The translations under genes and the position numbers were made by a program. From Amycolatopsis umgeniensis (GTDB lineage: Bacteria; Actinomycetota; Actinomycetes; Mycobacteriales; Pseudonocardiaceae): a stretch of 64,000 bases of DNA. Under the pieces are notes generated by a model, which saw nothing but the letters and a program-made list of their open reading frames with translations, was not told the DNA's origin and ran no database searches. Below are positions 25,934-34,193 of the stretch, in pieces. Each line of letters starts with the position of its first letter. The stretch's first letter is position 1. Where the stretch lies: NCBI RefSeq assembly GCF_014205155.1, contig NZ_JACHMX010000001.1, positions 6,324,001 through 6,388,000 of the forward strand. The letters are read 5' to 3'.

Positions 25934-27892
25934 GTGAAGCCGTACCCGTTCACCGCCGTTGTGGGGATGCCGGATCTGCGCCTGGCGCTGGTGCTTTCCT
26001 CCATCTCGCCCGCCGTCGGCGGGGTGCTGGTGCGCGGGGAGAAGGGCACGGCGAAGTCGACGATGGTGCGCGCGCTGGCCGGTCTGCTGCCCGGCGTCGA
26101 CGTCGTGGACGCGTGCCGGTTCTCCTGCGACCCCGTCGAGCCCGATCCGGCCTGCCCGGACGGCCCGCACGCCGAGGGCGCGGCCGCCCATCGCCGTCCC
26201 GCGCGGCTCGTGGAACTGCCGGTCGGCGCCGCCGAAGACCGCGTCATCGGCTCGCTGAACCTGGAACGCGCGCTCGCCGACGGCGTCACCGATTTCCAGC
26301 CCGGTCTGCTCGCGGCGGCACATCGCGGGCTGCTGTACGTCGACGAGGTCAACCTCCTGCACGACCACCTGGTCGACACGCTGCTCGACGCCGCCGCCAT
26401 GGGGCGCGCGACCGTCGAGCGCGAAGGCGTCTCGGTGTCGCATGCCGCCCGGTTCGTCCTGATCGGCACGATGAACCCCGAGGAAGGCGAGCTGCGGCCG
26501 CAGCTGCTGGACCGCTTCGGGCTCACCGTCGAGGTCGCCTCCAGCCGGGATCCCGAACTGCGCGTCGAGGTCGTCCGGCGACGGCTCGCCTACGAGGCCG
26601 ATCCCGAGGCTTTCGCCGGCCAGTACGCGGCGGCCGACGCCGAACTCGCCGCCGACATCGAGGCGGCGCAACGACTTCTGCCGTCGGTGAAGCTGCCGGA
26701 CGACGCGCTGCGCCAGATCGCCGAGGTCTGCGCTTCGTTCGAGGTCGACGGGATGCGCGCGGACATCGTGACCGCGCGGACCGCCGTCGCGCACGCCGCC
26801 TGGGCCGGGCGGACCGAGGTGACCACCGAGGACGTCCGGGTCGCGGCCCGGCTCGCGCTGCCGCACCGCCGTCGCCGGAATCCCTTCGACGCGCCCGGAA
26901 TCTCCGAGGAACAGCTGGAACAGGCGCTGCAGGACGCCGAACCCGAAGGTCCTGGTCCTGACGACGACGGCCCCGGCTCGGGCACCCCGCCGCCCTCGGA
27001 AGGCGACGCTCCGCCCTCGGAAGGCGGCCAGGAGCCGTCGGGCGGTGGCCGGAGCGGCGGTGACCAGAAACCGGTTCAAGCCGGGGAAGCCTTTCGTGCC
27101 AAGCGTTTCGAGGTGAAGGGCACCGGAGAGGGCGCCGCCGGGCGGCGGTCGAGGGCGATCACCGACAACGGCCGGACCATCGGCGTCCAGCCCGCCGGGA
27201 CCAAGGACGGGCATCCGCATCTGCTCGCGACCGTGCGCGCGGCCGCGCCGCACCAGCGTTCCCGCGGTCGAAGCGGCGCCGGGCTCGTGGTGCGGCCACA
27301 GGATCTGCGGTTCGCGCGACGGGAAGGGCGCGAAGGCAACCTGGTGCTGTTCTGCGTCGACGCGTCCGGATCGATGGGTGCGCGCCAGCGGATGCGCGAG
27401 GTCAAGACCGCCGTGCTCTCCTTGCTGCTCGACGCCTACCAGCGCCGCGACAAGGTCGGCCTGGTGACTTTCCGTGCCTCCGGCGCCGAACTGTCGCTTC
27501 CGCCGACGATCAGCGTCGACGCCGCGGCGTCCCGTTTGGACGGTCTCGCGACCGGCGGCCGGACTCCGCTGGCCGAGGGGCTCCTCGAGGCGGCGAGGGT
27601 GCTGCGGATCGAAGCGGTCCGTGATCCGCTGCGACGTCCGCTGCTCGTCGTCGTCACCGACGGCCGCGCGACCAGCGGCGCGGACGCCGTCAAGCGGGCG
27701 CAACAGGCGGCCGGTCTGCTGGCCGGCAACGTGACCTCCGTCGTGATGGACTGCGAGAGCGGGAAGATGCGCCTCGGGCTCGCCGCGGAACTGGCGGAAC
27801 ACCTGGGCGCGGAACACGTCCCGGTCACCGAGGTCGCCGCCGACACGCTCGCCGGAGCCGTCCGCACGCGTATTTCGGGGAGGGCCGCGTAA
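25934..27892 (+). CDS. Fused ChlI/ChlD-type metal chelatase subunit, probably for cobalt insertion
   Basis: A 652-residue AAA+ protein. Residues 1 to about 330 are ChlI-like: Walker A GEKGTAKST, Walker B LLYVDEVNLLHD, sensor GTMNPEEGELRPQLLDRFGL. A Pro/Gly/Asp-rich linker follows (about 345-400). A C-terminal von Willebrand A domain carries the MIDAS motif DASGSMG and VTDGRATSG. It occupies the same place, next to cobO and cobB, as the so-called magnesium chelatase in mycobacteria. With CobN (not in the window) it probably supports cobalt insertion into hydrogenobyrinic acid diamide. GTG at 25934 has AGGAGA 4 bases upstream; the ATG at 25880 does not. TAATG overlaps cobO. Confidence 0.9.
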   Translation: MKPYPFTAVVGMPDLRLALVLSSISPAVGGVLVRGEKGTAKSTMVRALAGLLPGVDVVDACRFSCDPVEPDPACPDGPHAEGAAAHRRPARLVELPVGAAEDRVIGSLNLERALADGVTDFQPGLLAAAHRGLLYVDEVNLLHDHLVDTLLDAAAMGRATVEREGVSVSHAARFVLIGTMNPEEGELRPQLLDRFGLTVEVASSRDPELRVEVVRRRLAYEADPEAFAGQYAAADAELAADIEAAQRLLPSVKLPDDALRQIAEVCASFEVDGMRADIVTARTAVAHAAWAGRTEVTTEDVRVAARLALPHRRRRNPFDAPGISEEQLEQALQDAEPEGPGPDDDGPGSGTPPPSEGDAPPSEGGQEPSGGGRSGGDQKPVQAGEAFRAKRFEVKGTGEGAAGRRSRAITDNGRTIGVQPAGTKDGHPHLLATVRAAAPHQRSRGRSGAGLVVRPQDLRFARREGREGNLVLFCVDASGSMGARQRMREVKTAVLSLLLDAYQRRDKVGLVTFRASGAELSLPPTISVDAAASRLDGLATGGRTPLAEGLLEAARVLRIEAVRDPLRRPLLVVVTDGRATSGADAVKRAQQAAGLLAGNVTSVVMDCESGKMRLGLAAELAEHLGAEHVPVTEVAADTLAGAVRTRISGRAA

Positions 27893-28506
27893 TGCCGCAG
27901 GGCAAACCGGAAACCGTACCCGCCGACGGTCTCACCACCCGCCAGCGCCGCAACCGCCCGCTGCTCGCCGTGCACACCGGCGAGATGAAGGGGAAGTCCA
28001 CGGCCGCCTTCGGGATGGCGTTGCGCGCCTGGAACCAGGGCTGGTCGATCGGCGTGTTCCAGTTCGTCAAGTCGGCGAAATGGCGTGTCGGCGAAGAAGC
28101 CGCGTTCCGCGCGCTCGGCAAGCTGCACGAAGACTCCGGTCAGGGCGGCCCTGTCGAGTGGCACAAGATGGGCGAGGGCTGGAGCTGGGCGCGCAAGTCC
28201 GGATCCGAGGAAGACCACGCTGCCAACGCCCGCGAGGGCTGGGCCGAGATCAAACGCCGTCTCGCCGCCGAGACCCACGACTTCTACGTCCTCGACGAGT
28301 TCAGCTACCTGCTCAAATGGGGCTGGCTCGAGGTCGACGACGTCGTCTCGACGCTGACCTCGCGTCCCGGGCACCAGCATGTCGTGATCACCGGCCGATA
28401 CGCGCCGCCGGAGCTGATCGAAGCGGCGGACCTGGTCACCGAGATGACGAAGGTGAAGCATCCGATGGACGCCGGGCAAAAGGGCCAGCGAGGCATCGAA
28501 TGGTGA
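27892..28506 (+). CDS. cobO: Cob(I)yrinic acid a,c-diamide adenosyltransferase CobO
   Basis: CobO transfers the adenosyl group of ATP to reduced corrinoid. The 204-residue protein has the family P-loop HTGEMKGKSTAAFGMALRAWNQG, then VFQFVKSAKWRVGEE, the FYVLDEFSYLLKWGWL block and VVITGRYAPPELIEAADLVTEM, ending KGQRGIEW. Length is typical of CobA/CobO proteins. The start overlaps the chelatase stop in TAATG, and the end overlaps the start of cobB. Confidence 0.96.
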   Translation: MPQGKPETVPADGLTTRQRRNRPLLAVHTGEMKGKSTAAFGMALRAWNQGWSIGVFQFVKSAKWRVGEEAAFRALGKLHEDSGQGGPVEWHKMGEGWSWARKSGSEEDHAANAREGWAEIKRRLAAETHDFYVLDEFSYLLKWGWLEVDDVVSTLTSRPGHQHVVITGRYAPPELIEAADLVTEMTKVKHPMDAGQKGQRGIEW

Positions 28507-29834
28507 ATCGCGTGGTCGTCGCCGCGCCCGGCTCCGGGCACGGCAAGACCACGATCGCCGCGGGCCTGATGGCGGCGCTGCGGGCGCGGGGGCTGAAGGT
28601 GTCCGGGCACAAGGTCGGCCCCGACTTCATCGACCCGAGCTATCACGCCCTCGCGACCGGGCGGCCGCCCCGCAATCTCGACCCGTTCCTCCAGAGCGAA
28701 GAGCAGCTGATCCCGTTGCTGCTGCACGGTTCCGCCGGTGCCGACATCGCGATCATCGAAGGCGTCATGGGCTTGTTCGACGGCGCGCTCGGCACCGAGG
28801 GCTACGCCTCGACGGCGCACGTCGCGCGGCTGCTGGACGCTCCCGTCGTGCTGGTGGTGGACGCCTCGGCCGCTTCGCGCAGTGTCGCGGCGACCGTCCT
28901 GGGGTTCGCTCAGTACGACACGCGCGTCCGGCTCGCCGGGGTGATCCTCAACAAACTGGGCTCGCGACGGCACGCGGACGAGATCGTCACCGCGCTGGAA
29001 GCGACCGGCGTCCCGCTGCTGGGAACGTTGTACCGCAACGAAGAGATCCACGCGCCCAGCCGTCACCTCGGCCTGGTCCCGGCGGCCGAACGGGCGAGCG
29101 AGTCGGAACGGCTGCTGCCGGAACTGGCCGGATGGATCAGCGAGGGTGTCGACCTCGGCGCCGTCGTTCAGGTCGCTCGTGCGGCTTCCCGTCTCTCAGG
29201 TGAACCCTGGCGGCCTCAGCTCGCACACGAAGGCCCGCGTACGGTCGTCGCGGCCGCCGCCGGTCCGGCGTTCACCTTCCGCTACACCGAGGCCGTCGAG
29301 CTGCTCGCCGCCGCCGGAGTCGACGTCGTCGATATGGATCCGTTGCAGGACAAGGAACTTCCCGATGGCTGCGCCGGACTGTACTTCGGCGGCGGCTTTC
29401 CCGAGGTGCATGCCGAAGAGCTTTCGGCGAACGTCCCGCTGCGGACGGCGGTGGCGCGGGCCGTCGGCGACGGAATGCCCGTCGTGGCCGAATGCGCCGG
29501 ACTGTTGTACCTCTGCCAGGACATCGACGGGCTGCCGATGACAGGCGTCCTCGACGCCTCGGCCACCATGACCAAACGCGGGAAACTCGGCTACCGCAAG
29601 GCTTTCTCGCCCGCGGACACCGTGCTGACCGTCGCCGGGCAACGCGTCACCGGCCATGAGTTCCACCGCACGATCGTCGAACCCGGCAGCGGCCCGACAC
29701 CCGCCTGGGGCTGGGATCGCACACCCGACGGCTTCGCGTCGGCGTCGCTGCACGCGTCCTACCTGCACGTCCACTGGGCGGGCTACCCCGAACTCGCCGA
29801 GCGGTTCGCCGCCGCGGTGCACGCCCATGGCTGA
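28500..29834 (+). CDS. cobB: Cobyrinate a,c-diamide synthase CobB
   Basis: CobB uses glutamine and ATP to amidate the a and c carboxyls. In the aerobic pathway its substrate is hydrogenobyrinic acid. The 444-residue chain has an N-terminal dethiobiotin-synthetase-like domain (VVVAAPGSGHGKTTIAAGLM, KVGPDFIDPSYH) and a C-terminal class I glutamine amidotransferase domain with the nucleophile in VVAECAGLLYL and conserved ASYLHVHW. The start is ATG 28500 or GTG 28503 (ATGGTG), overlapping the cobO stop. Its end overlaps cobC by 8 bp. Confidence 0.95.
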   Translation: MVNRVVVAAPGSGHGKTTIAAGLMAALRARGLKVSGHKVGPDFIDPSYHALATGRPPRNLDPFLQSEEQLIPLLLHGSAGADIAIIEGVMGLFDGALGTEGYASTAHVARLLDAPVVLVVDASAASRSVAATVLGFAQYDTRVRLAGVILNKLGSRRHADEIVTALEATGVPLLGTLYRNEEIHAPSRHLGLVPAAERASESERLLPELAGWISEGVDLGAVVQVARAASRLSGEPWRPQLAHEGPRTVVAAAAGPAFTFRYTEAVELLAAAGVDVVDMDPLQDKELPDGCAGLYFGGGFPEVHAEELSANVPLRTAVARAVGDGMPVVAECAGLLYLCQDIDGLPMTGVLDASATMTKRGKLGYRKAFSPADTVLTVAGQRVTGHEFHRTIVEPGSGPTPAWGWDRTPDGFASASLHASYLHVHWAGYPELAERFAAAVHAHG

Positions 29835-30834
29835 CTACGATCTCTGGCATCACGGCGATCGCGAGGTCGGCGAAGGGCTCGTCGATCTGGCTGTCAACGT
29901 CCGGCTCCCGGCGCCGCCCGCCTGGCTGCGCGCCGAGCTGGCGGCAGCCCTGGACGATCTGGCCGCGTATCCGGACGTCACCGCCGCCGTGGAGGCTGTC
30001 GCCACCCGGCACGGTTTGCCGGAGTCCCACGTGCTGGTGACGTCGGGTGCCGCCGAGGCCTTCACGTTGCTGGCCACGGCTTTGCGGCCGTCTCGTGCCG
30101 TGGTGGTCCATCCGCAGTTCACCGAGCCCGAAGCCGCCCTGTGCGCGGTCGGCCATCCCGTGCACCGGGTCCTGCTGTCGCCCGACGACGGTTTCCGGCT
30201 GCGTTCGGTCCCGGACGACGCGGACCTGGTCTTCGTCGGCAACCCCACGAACCCGACTTCCGTACTGCACCCGGCCGCGGACCTGCTCGCCCTGGGCCGT
30301 CCGGGCCGCCTGGTCGTCGTCGACGAGGCCTTCCTCGACGCCGTCCCCGGCGAAACCGAAACCGTCGCGGGAAGACCAGGTTTCGCCGTCCTTCGCAGCC
30401 TGACCAAAACCTGGGGGATCGCCGGGCTGCGCGCCGGCTACGTACTGGCCGAAGAGTCCGTTGTGGACAGTCTGCGCGCGGTGCAGCCGCCGTGGTCGGT
30501 GTCGTCACTCGCCGCCGTCGCCGTCGTGGCCTGCTGCCGCCCGTCCGCGCTGGAGGAAGCCGAAAAGCTGGCGGTGGCGGCGGAAGCGGACCGGGAGTAC
30601 CTGGTTTCGGGCCTGACCGCGCTCGGCGTCGAGGTACCGGGCGAGCCGCGAGGGCCGTTCGTGCTCGTGCGGCTGCCCGGCGCGGACGGCGTCCGGGAAC
30701 GGCTGCGGGAGAACGGTTTCGCCGTCCGGCGTGGGGACACCTTCCCGGGACTGGACGCGCGGTACCTGCGGATCGCGGTGCGGGACCGGGAGACGGTGGA
30801 TCGATTCCTGGCGGCTTTCGCCGCCGTGTTGTGA
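29827..30834 (+). CDS. cobC: Class I/II PLP-dependent aminotransferase, CobC/CobD-like (threonine-phosphate decarboxylase type)
   Basis: A 335-residue fold-type I PLP enzyme. Conserved parts are the N-terminal HHGDREVGEGLVDLAVNV, VTSGAAEAF, the FVGNPTNPTSVLHP block, VVDEAFLD, and the PLP lysine in RSLTKTWGIAGLRAGY. In the cobalamin context such proteins make the (R)-1-aminopropan-2-ol phosphate linker or replace it. Some actinobacterial relatives may instead be histidinol-phosphate-type aminotransferases, so activity is less sure than position. The ATG at 29827 lies within the last codons of cobB. Confidence 0.88.
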   Translation: MADYDLWHHGDREVGEGLVDLAVNVRLPAPPAWLRAELAAALDDLAAYPDVTAAVEAVATRHGLPESHVLVTSGAAEAFTLLATALRPSRAVVVHPQFTEPEAALCAVGHPVHRVLLSPDDGFRLRSVPDDADLVFVGNPTNPTSVLHPAADLLALGRPGRLVVVDEAFLDAVPGETETVAGRPGFAVLRSLTKTWGIAGLRAGYVLAEESVVDSLRAVQPPWSVSSLAAVAVVACCRPSALEEAEKLAVAAEADREYLVSGLTALGVEVPGEPRGPFVLVRLPGADGVRERLRENGFAVRRGDTFPGLDARYLRIAVRDRETVDRFLAAFAAVL

Positions 30835-30861
30835 GGCAGCCCGCCCTGTCGGGGCAGGTAC

Positions 30862-30908
30862 GTGAAGGCCTCCTTCCCTACGCTCAAGGTAGTGAAGGGG
30901 GCCTTCAC
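30862..30908. repeat. Composite palindrome, GTGAAGG family, likely terminator after cobC
   Basis: GTGAAGGCCTCCTTC-CCTAC pairs with GTAG-TGAAGGGGGCCTTCAC, with two mismatches in 20 and a short loop. It begins 27 bp after the cobC stop. It is a diverged copy of the element at 11119. Confidence 0.7.
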
Positions 30909-31001
30909 GGAAAGAGCGAGAGCAGGGCTCCGACACAGAAGGACGTGACCACGCCACCTTTGACTTATCCCTCAAGAGAACCGTCCTCACCACTCACGAC
31001 C

Positions 31002-31658
31002 GTGGGCACCGCGGGCAAGAAGTGGTTGGATGAGCCGGTGAACTTCGTGATCGGCGTCTTCGATCTCTTCGCCTACACCATCCCCGGCGCGCTGTACGTC
31101 GCGTTCTTCGGCTACCTCGGGACGAAACTCCACATCCTGACGGCCGCGTCCATCGGCGGCGTGCCGACCGTGGTGCTGGTCGTCGTGATCGTGGTGCTGA
31201 GCTTCCTGCTGGGCTATCTGGCCTATCCGCTCGGCGACGCGCTGGAACGGATCGTGCCGCGAAGGCGCGAGCGGAACGCCGCCGAGGAGTTCGTCCGCCG
31301 GATGCCCGCGGCCAAGGACCGCCCGTTCCTCAAGGAGAACACGCACCTTCTGTTGTGCGCGCTGCAACTGCACGACAAGGAGGTCGCGGTCGACGTCACG
31401 CGGCTGCGCGCGTCCGGCCTCATGGTGCGCAACTGCGCGCCGCCGCTGTTGTTCGGAGCGATCGCGGCGATCGTCGAGATCTTCGCGGGCAAACACCCCT
31501 TCATCGCCGCCGGTCTCGCGGTGCTGCTTCTCCTCGCGTCGCTCACGCTGGTTTCGCAGGGCCGCAAACTCGGGCTCTGGGCGGGGATGAAGACGCTCGA
31601 GCTGTGCTTCTGGCTCCCGGAAATCGACGAGAAGCTGGCGACGGACGAGCCGGTTTGA
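31002..31658 (+). CDS. Multi-pass membrane protein of unknown function
   Basis: A 218-residue protein with three or four membrane segments: NFVIGVFDLFAYTIPGALYVAFFGYLG, VVLVVVIVVLSFLLGYLAYPLG, LLFGAIAAIVEIF and FIAAGLAVLLLLASLTLV. A charged cytosolic loop of about 80 residues with RRRER and a conserved-looking LKENTHLLLCALQLHDKEVAVDV lies in the middle. I do not recognise a family. The start is uncertain: GTG at 31002 (no clear ribosome binding site) or GTG at 30945, just after AAGGAC. It stands alone between two cob operons. Confidence 0.7.
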   Translation: MGTAGKKWLDEPVNFVIGVFDLFAYTIPGALYVAFFGYLGTKLHILTAASIGGVPTVVLVVVIVVLSFLLGYLAYPLGDALERIVPRRRERNAAEEFVRRMPAAKDRPFLKENTHLLLCALQLHDKEVAVDVTRLRASGLMVRNCAPPLLFGAIAAIVEIFAGKHPFIAAGLAVLLLLASLTLVSQGRKLGLWAGMKTLELCFWLPEIDEKLATDEPV

Positions 31659-31708
31659 TCGGGGCTCTGAGACGAGGCCCGGCCTGGCGCCGTCCTCCAG
31701 CGCCCGGC

Positions 31709-31731
31709 GTTGCGAAAGCCACTTTCGCAAC
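31709..31731. repeat. Single half-unit of the GTCGCGAAAG palindrome family
   Basis: GTTGCGAAAG-CCA-CTTTCGCAAC is a perfect 10-3-10 palindrome equal to one arm of the 23-7-23 elements at 11264, 62537 and 62852. It lies between the membrane protein gene and cobS, which are convergent, where a terminator is expected. Confidence 0.75.
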
Positions 31732-31785
31732 ATCCGAAGCCGGCACCTCCAGCGCCAGCTTGCCACTCACTGCCCCACGGGCGCT

Positions 31786-32532
31786 TCAGAACGACAAAGC
31801 CAGCAAGACCGCCGCGACGGCGACCTCGACGCAGCCGCCGAGCACGTCCCCGGTGACCCCGCCCAGCCGCTGGACGCACCGCGCCAGCAGCGCCGACGCG
31901 GCCAGGTACCCCAGCGCCACCGCGATCAGCCCTTGCCGCCACGGGAACACCAGCGCCGCAGCGCTCGCGAGTACGGCGAACACCACCGCGGCCGTCCACA
32001 CCGGTACCGAACCGGCGACGGTCGCGCCCAGCCCCTCGGGACGGGCCGAGGGAACACCGCGCGCGCAGCACAGCGAGAGCACGCCGCGTCCGGCGAGGAC
32101 CGCGATCGCTGCCGCCGCGATCCCGTGCCCAGCCGAGATCGCCCCGGCCAGCGCGCCGACCTGCACGAGCAGGACCAGCACCAAGGTCGCGATGCCGGTC
32201 GGCCCGGAATCCCCGCGGCGCATCACTTCCAGCGCCCGCTCGCGGTCGTAGGAGGCGCCGAGCCCGTCGGCCGTGTCGGCGAGCCCGTCCAGATGGAGCC
32301 CGCGACTGCCCAGCGCCACCGCGCCCAGCGCCAGCGCGGCCGACGCGAAAGCGGGCAGTCCGGCCAGATCGCCCAAGAAGACGATCACCGAAGCGACGGC
32401 CGCGAGCGGGACGACGGCCAGCGGAGCGAGCACCATCGCGCCGCCCGCCACCCGCCGGTCGATCAGCCCCGGCGCCGGCACCCGGACGGTGGTCAGGGTG
32501 CCGAAAGCCATCTTGAGCGCGTCCGCGATCAA
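31786..32532 (-). CDS. cobS: Adenosylcobinamide-GDP ribazoletransferase (cobalamin synthase) CobS
   Basis: CobS joins the activated lower ligand to adenosylcobinamide-GDP at the membrane. The 248-residue polytopic protein has the family block LGSRGLHLDGLADTADGL (acidic active site) followed by RRGDSGPTGI and about six hydrophobic helices. The N-terminus IADALKMAFGTLTTVRVP matches the usual start region if the TTG at 32532 is used. That TTG overlaps the cobT stop (TTGA), a typical coupled start. ATG at 32511 is the alternative. It is the last gene of the cobU-cobT-cobS operon. Confidence 0.92.
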   Translation of the reverse strand: MIADALKMAFGTLTTVRVPAPGLIDRRVAGGAMVLAPLAVVPLAAVASVIVFLGDLAGLPAFASAALALGAVALGSRGLHLDGLADTADGLGASYDRERALEVMRRGDSGPTGIATLVLVLLVQVGALAGAISAGHGIAAAAIAVLAGRGVLSLCCARGVPSARPEGLGATVAGSVPVWTAAVVFAVLASAAALVFPWRQGLIAVALGYLAASALLARCVQRLGGVTGDVLGGCVEVAVAAVLLALSF

Positions 32533-33542
32533 GCGAGATCCGCCAGCAGGCCCATGTCCGCGATGATCGCCCGCGCCGCCCTCAGCGTCGGTACCGCCTG
32601 CACGGCGCCGCTGCCCTCGCCGAGCCGAAGCCCGAGATCGAGGATCGGCTCCAGTCCGAGAGCCTTCAACGCGTAAGCCTGCGACGGCTCCGTCGACCGG
32701 TGCCCGGCCAGCCACCACTGCTCGGCGCCCGGCGCGATCTCGCGCGCGACGAGCGCCGCGGCCCCGGAGAACACTCCGTCGAGCAGCACAGGCACCCCGC
32801 GCACCGCGGCCCGCACGAGGAAACCCGCCGTCGCGGCGAGACAAGCGCTGCCGAGCGCGGTCAGCAACGCGAAGGGGTCCTTCCCCGCACCAGCCCTGGC
32901 CAACGCGGCCTCGACGACCGCGACCTTCCGCGCCCGCCCGTCCTCGTCGATCCCGGTACCCGTGCCGACGACGTCTTCCGCGGCCAGACCGAGCACCGAA
33001 GCGACCACGGCCGCGCAGATCGTCGTGTTGCCGATCCCCATGTCACCGGGGATGAGCAGATCCGCGCCGCCGTCGATCTCCTCGTCCGCGATCGCCAGCC
33101 CGTGCTCGAACGCCGTCCGCGCCTCGCCCTCGGCGAGCGCGTCCTCGACGTCGATCGAGCCGGAACCCCGCCGCACCTTGTGCGCGGTGACCTCGGCGGG
33201 TACGTCCGCGCCGTCCCAGTCCACGGCGATGTCCAGCGCGCGCACCGTCGCCCCGGCGACCCCGGCCAGCACGCCGACACCGCTCTTCCCGGCGAGGAAC
33301 ACCCGCACCATCGCCGCGGTGACCTCACGCGGATACGCCGACATCCCGGAAACCCCGTGGTCCCCGGCGAACACGACCACCCGGACGTCGTCGAGCGGCC
33401 GCGGCGGCACGGTTCCGTGCGCTGCGCAGAGCCAAGCGGCCAGGTCTTCGAGCCGCCCGAGCGAACCCAGCGGCTTGACCAGGCCGTCCAGTCTGGTGCG
33501 CGCGGCGGCTTCGGCGGCGGCGTCCGGGGTGGCGATACGCAT
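32529..33542 (-). CDS. cobT: Nicotinate-nucleotide-dimethylbenzimidazole phosphoribosyltransferase CobT
   Basis: CobT activates the lower-ligand base to alpha-ribazole phosphate. The 337-residue protein shows KPLGSLGRLEDLAAWL, VVFAGDHGVSGMSAYPREVT, LLIPGDMGIGNTTICAAVV, GTGTGIDEDG and AGHRSTEPSQAYALKALGLEPILDLGLRLGEGSGA. The catalytic Glu of the family is the E in LGEGSGA. The ATG at 33542 has GGGAG 9 bases upstream. It sits 9 bp after cobU and overlaps cobS. Confidence 0.96.
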   Translation of the reverse strand: MRIATPDAAAEAAARTRLDGLVKPLGSLGRLEDLAAWLCAAHGTVPPRPLDDVRVVVFAGDHGVSGMSAYPREVTAAMVRVFLAGKSGVGVLAGVAGATVRALDIAVDWDGADVPAEVTAHKVRRGSGSIDVEDALAEGEARTAFEHGLAIADEEIDGGADLLIPGDMGIGNTTICAAVVASVLGLAAEDVVGTGTGIDEDGRARKVAVVEAALARAGAGKDPFALLTALGSACLAATAGFLVRAAVRGVPVLLDGVFSGAAALVAREIAPGAEQWWLAGHRSTEPSQAYALKALGLEPILDLGLRLGEGSGAVQAVPTLRAARAIIADMGLLADLA

Positions 33543-33551
33543 CGTTGCTCC

Positions 33552-34157
33552 CTAAGGCAGGTCCAGCATTCGTCCGGCGACGACCAGCACGGTCCGGTCG
33601 GAGACGGCGGACACCCGGTTGTTCAACGCGCCCAGCACATCACGGAAAACGCGTCCGGACACCGTCGCGGGCACCACACCGCTGCCGACCTCGTTGCTGA
33701 CCGCGATCACCGGCACGTCGGCCTGCGCCCACGCCGCCAGGAAGTCCTCCAGCCGGTCGTCGAGCCGGCGTTCCCAGCCCTTGCGCTGATCCCAGGCGCC
33801 GACCTCGTCGAGCACGCGGGCGATCCAGGTGCCGAGACAGTCGATGAGCAGCGGATGCGTCGCCGTGCGCAGCACCGTGGCCAGGTCGGTGGTCTCGATG
33901 GTCTTCCAGGTGCTCGGCCGCCGCGCGCGGTGCGCGGCCACCCGAGCGGCCCATTCGGGATCGTCGGCGCTCGGCGGCAGCCCGGGCGCGAGATAGGTCA
34001 GGTGCGGGTGACGGGACGCGAGCCGCTCGGCGTGGTGTGACTTCCCAGAGCGGACGCCGCCCAGTATCAGCACCTTGCCGTCGTCGCGCGAGTGGCGGCG
34101 AAGTGCCCGCGCGAGAGTCTCCAGAACCCCCGCGAGGCGATGCGTCAGCTTGGTCAT
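33552..34157 (-). CDS. cobU: Adenosylcobinamide kinase / adenosylcobinamide-phosphate guanylyltransferase CobU
   Basis: CobU phosphorylates adenosylcobinamide and then adds GMP. The product has the P-loop VLILGGVRSGKSHHAERLA, the RPSTWKTIETTDL block (around the guanylylated His in relatives), LLIDCLGTWIARVL, VIAVSNEVGSGVVP and FRDVLGALNNRVSAVSD. The ATG at 34157 gives 201 residues with an unusual 27-residue basic N-terminal extension. GTG at 34073 would give the normal short N-terminus. It is divergent from cobD, with 36 bp between the starts chosen here. Confidence 0.92.
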   Translation of the reverse strand: MTKLTHRLAGVLETLARALRRHSRDDGKVLILGGVRSGKSHHAERLASRHPHLTYLAPGLPPSADDPEWAARVAAHRARRPSTWKTIETTDLATVLRTATHPLLIDCLGTWIARVLDEVGAWDQRKGWERRLDDRLEDFLAAWAQADVPVIAVSNEVGSGVVPATVSGRVFRDVLGALNNRVSAVSDRTVLVVAGRMLDLP

Positions 34158-34193
34158 ACCCCGCATTCTCGTGCACGCGCTACGGTTCGCCAC

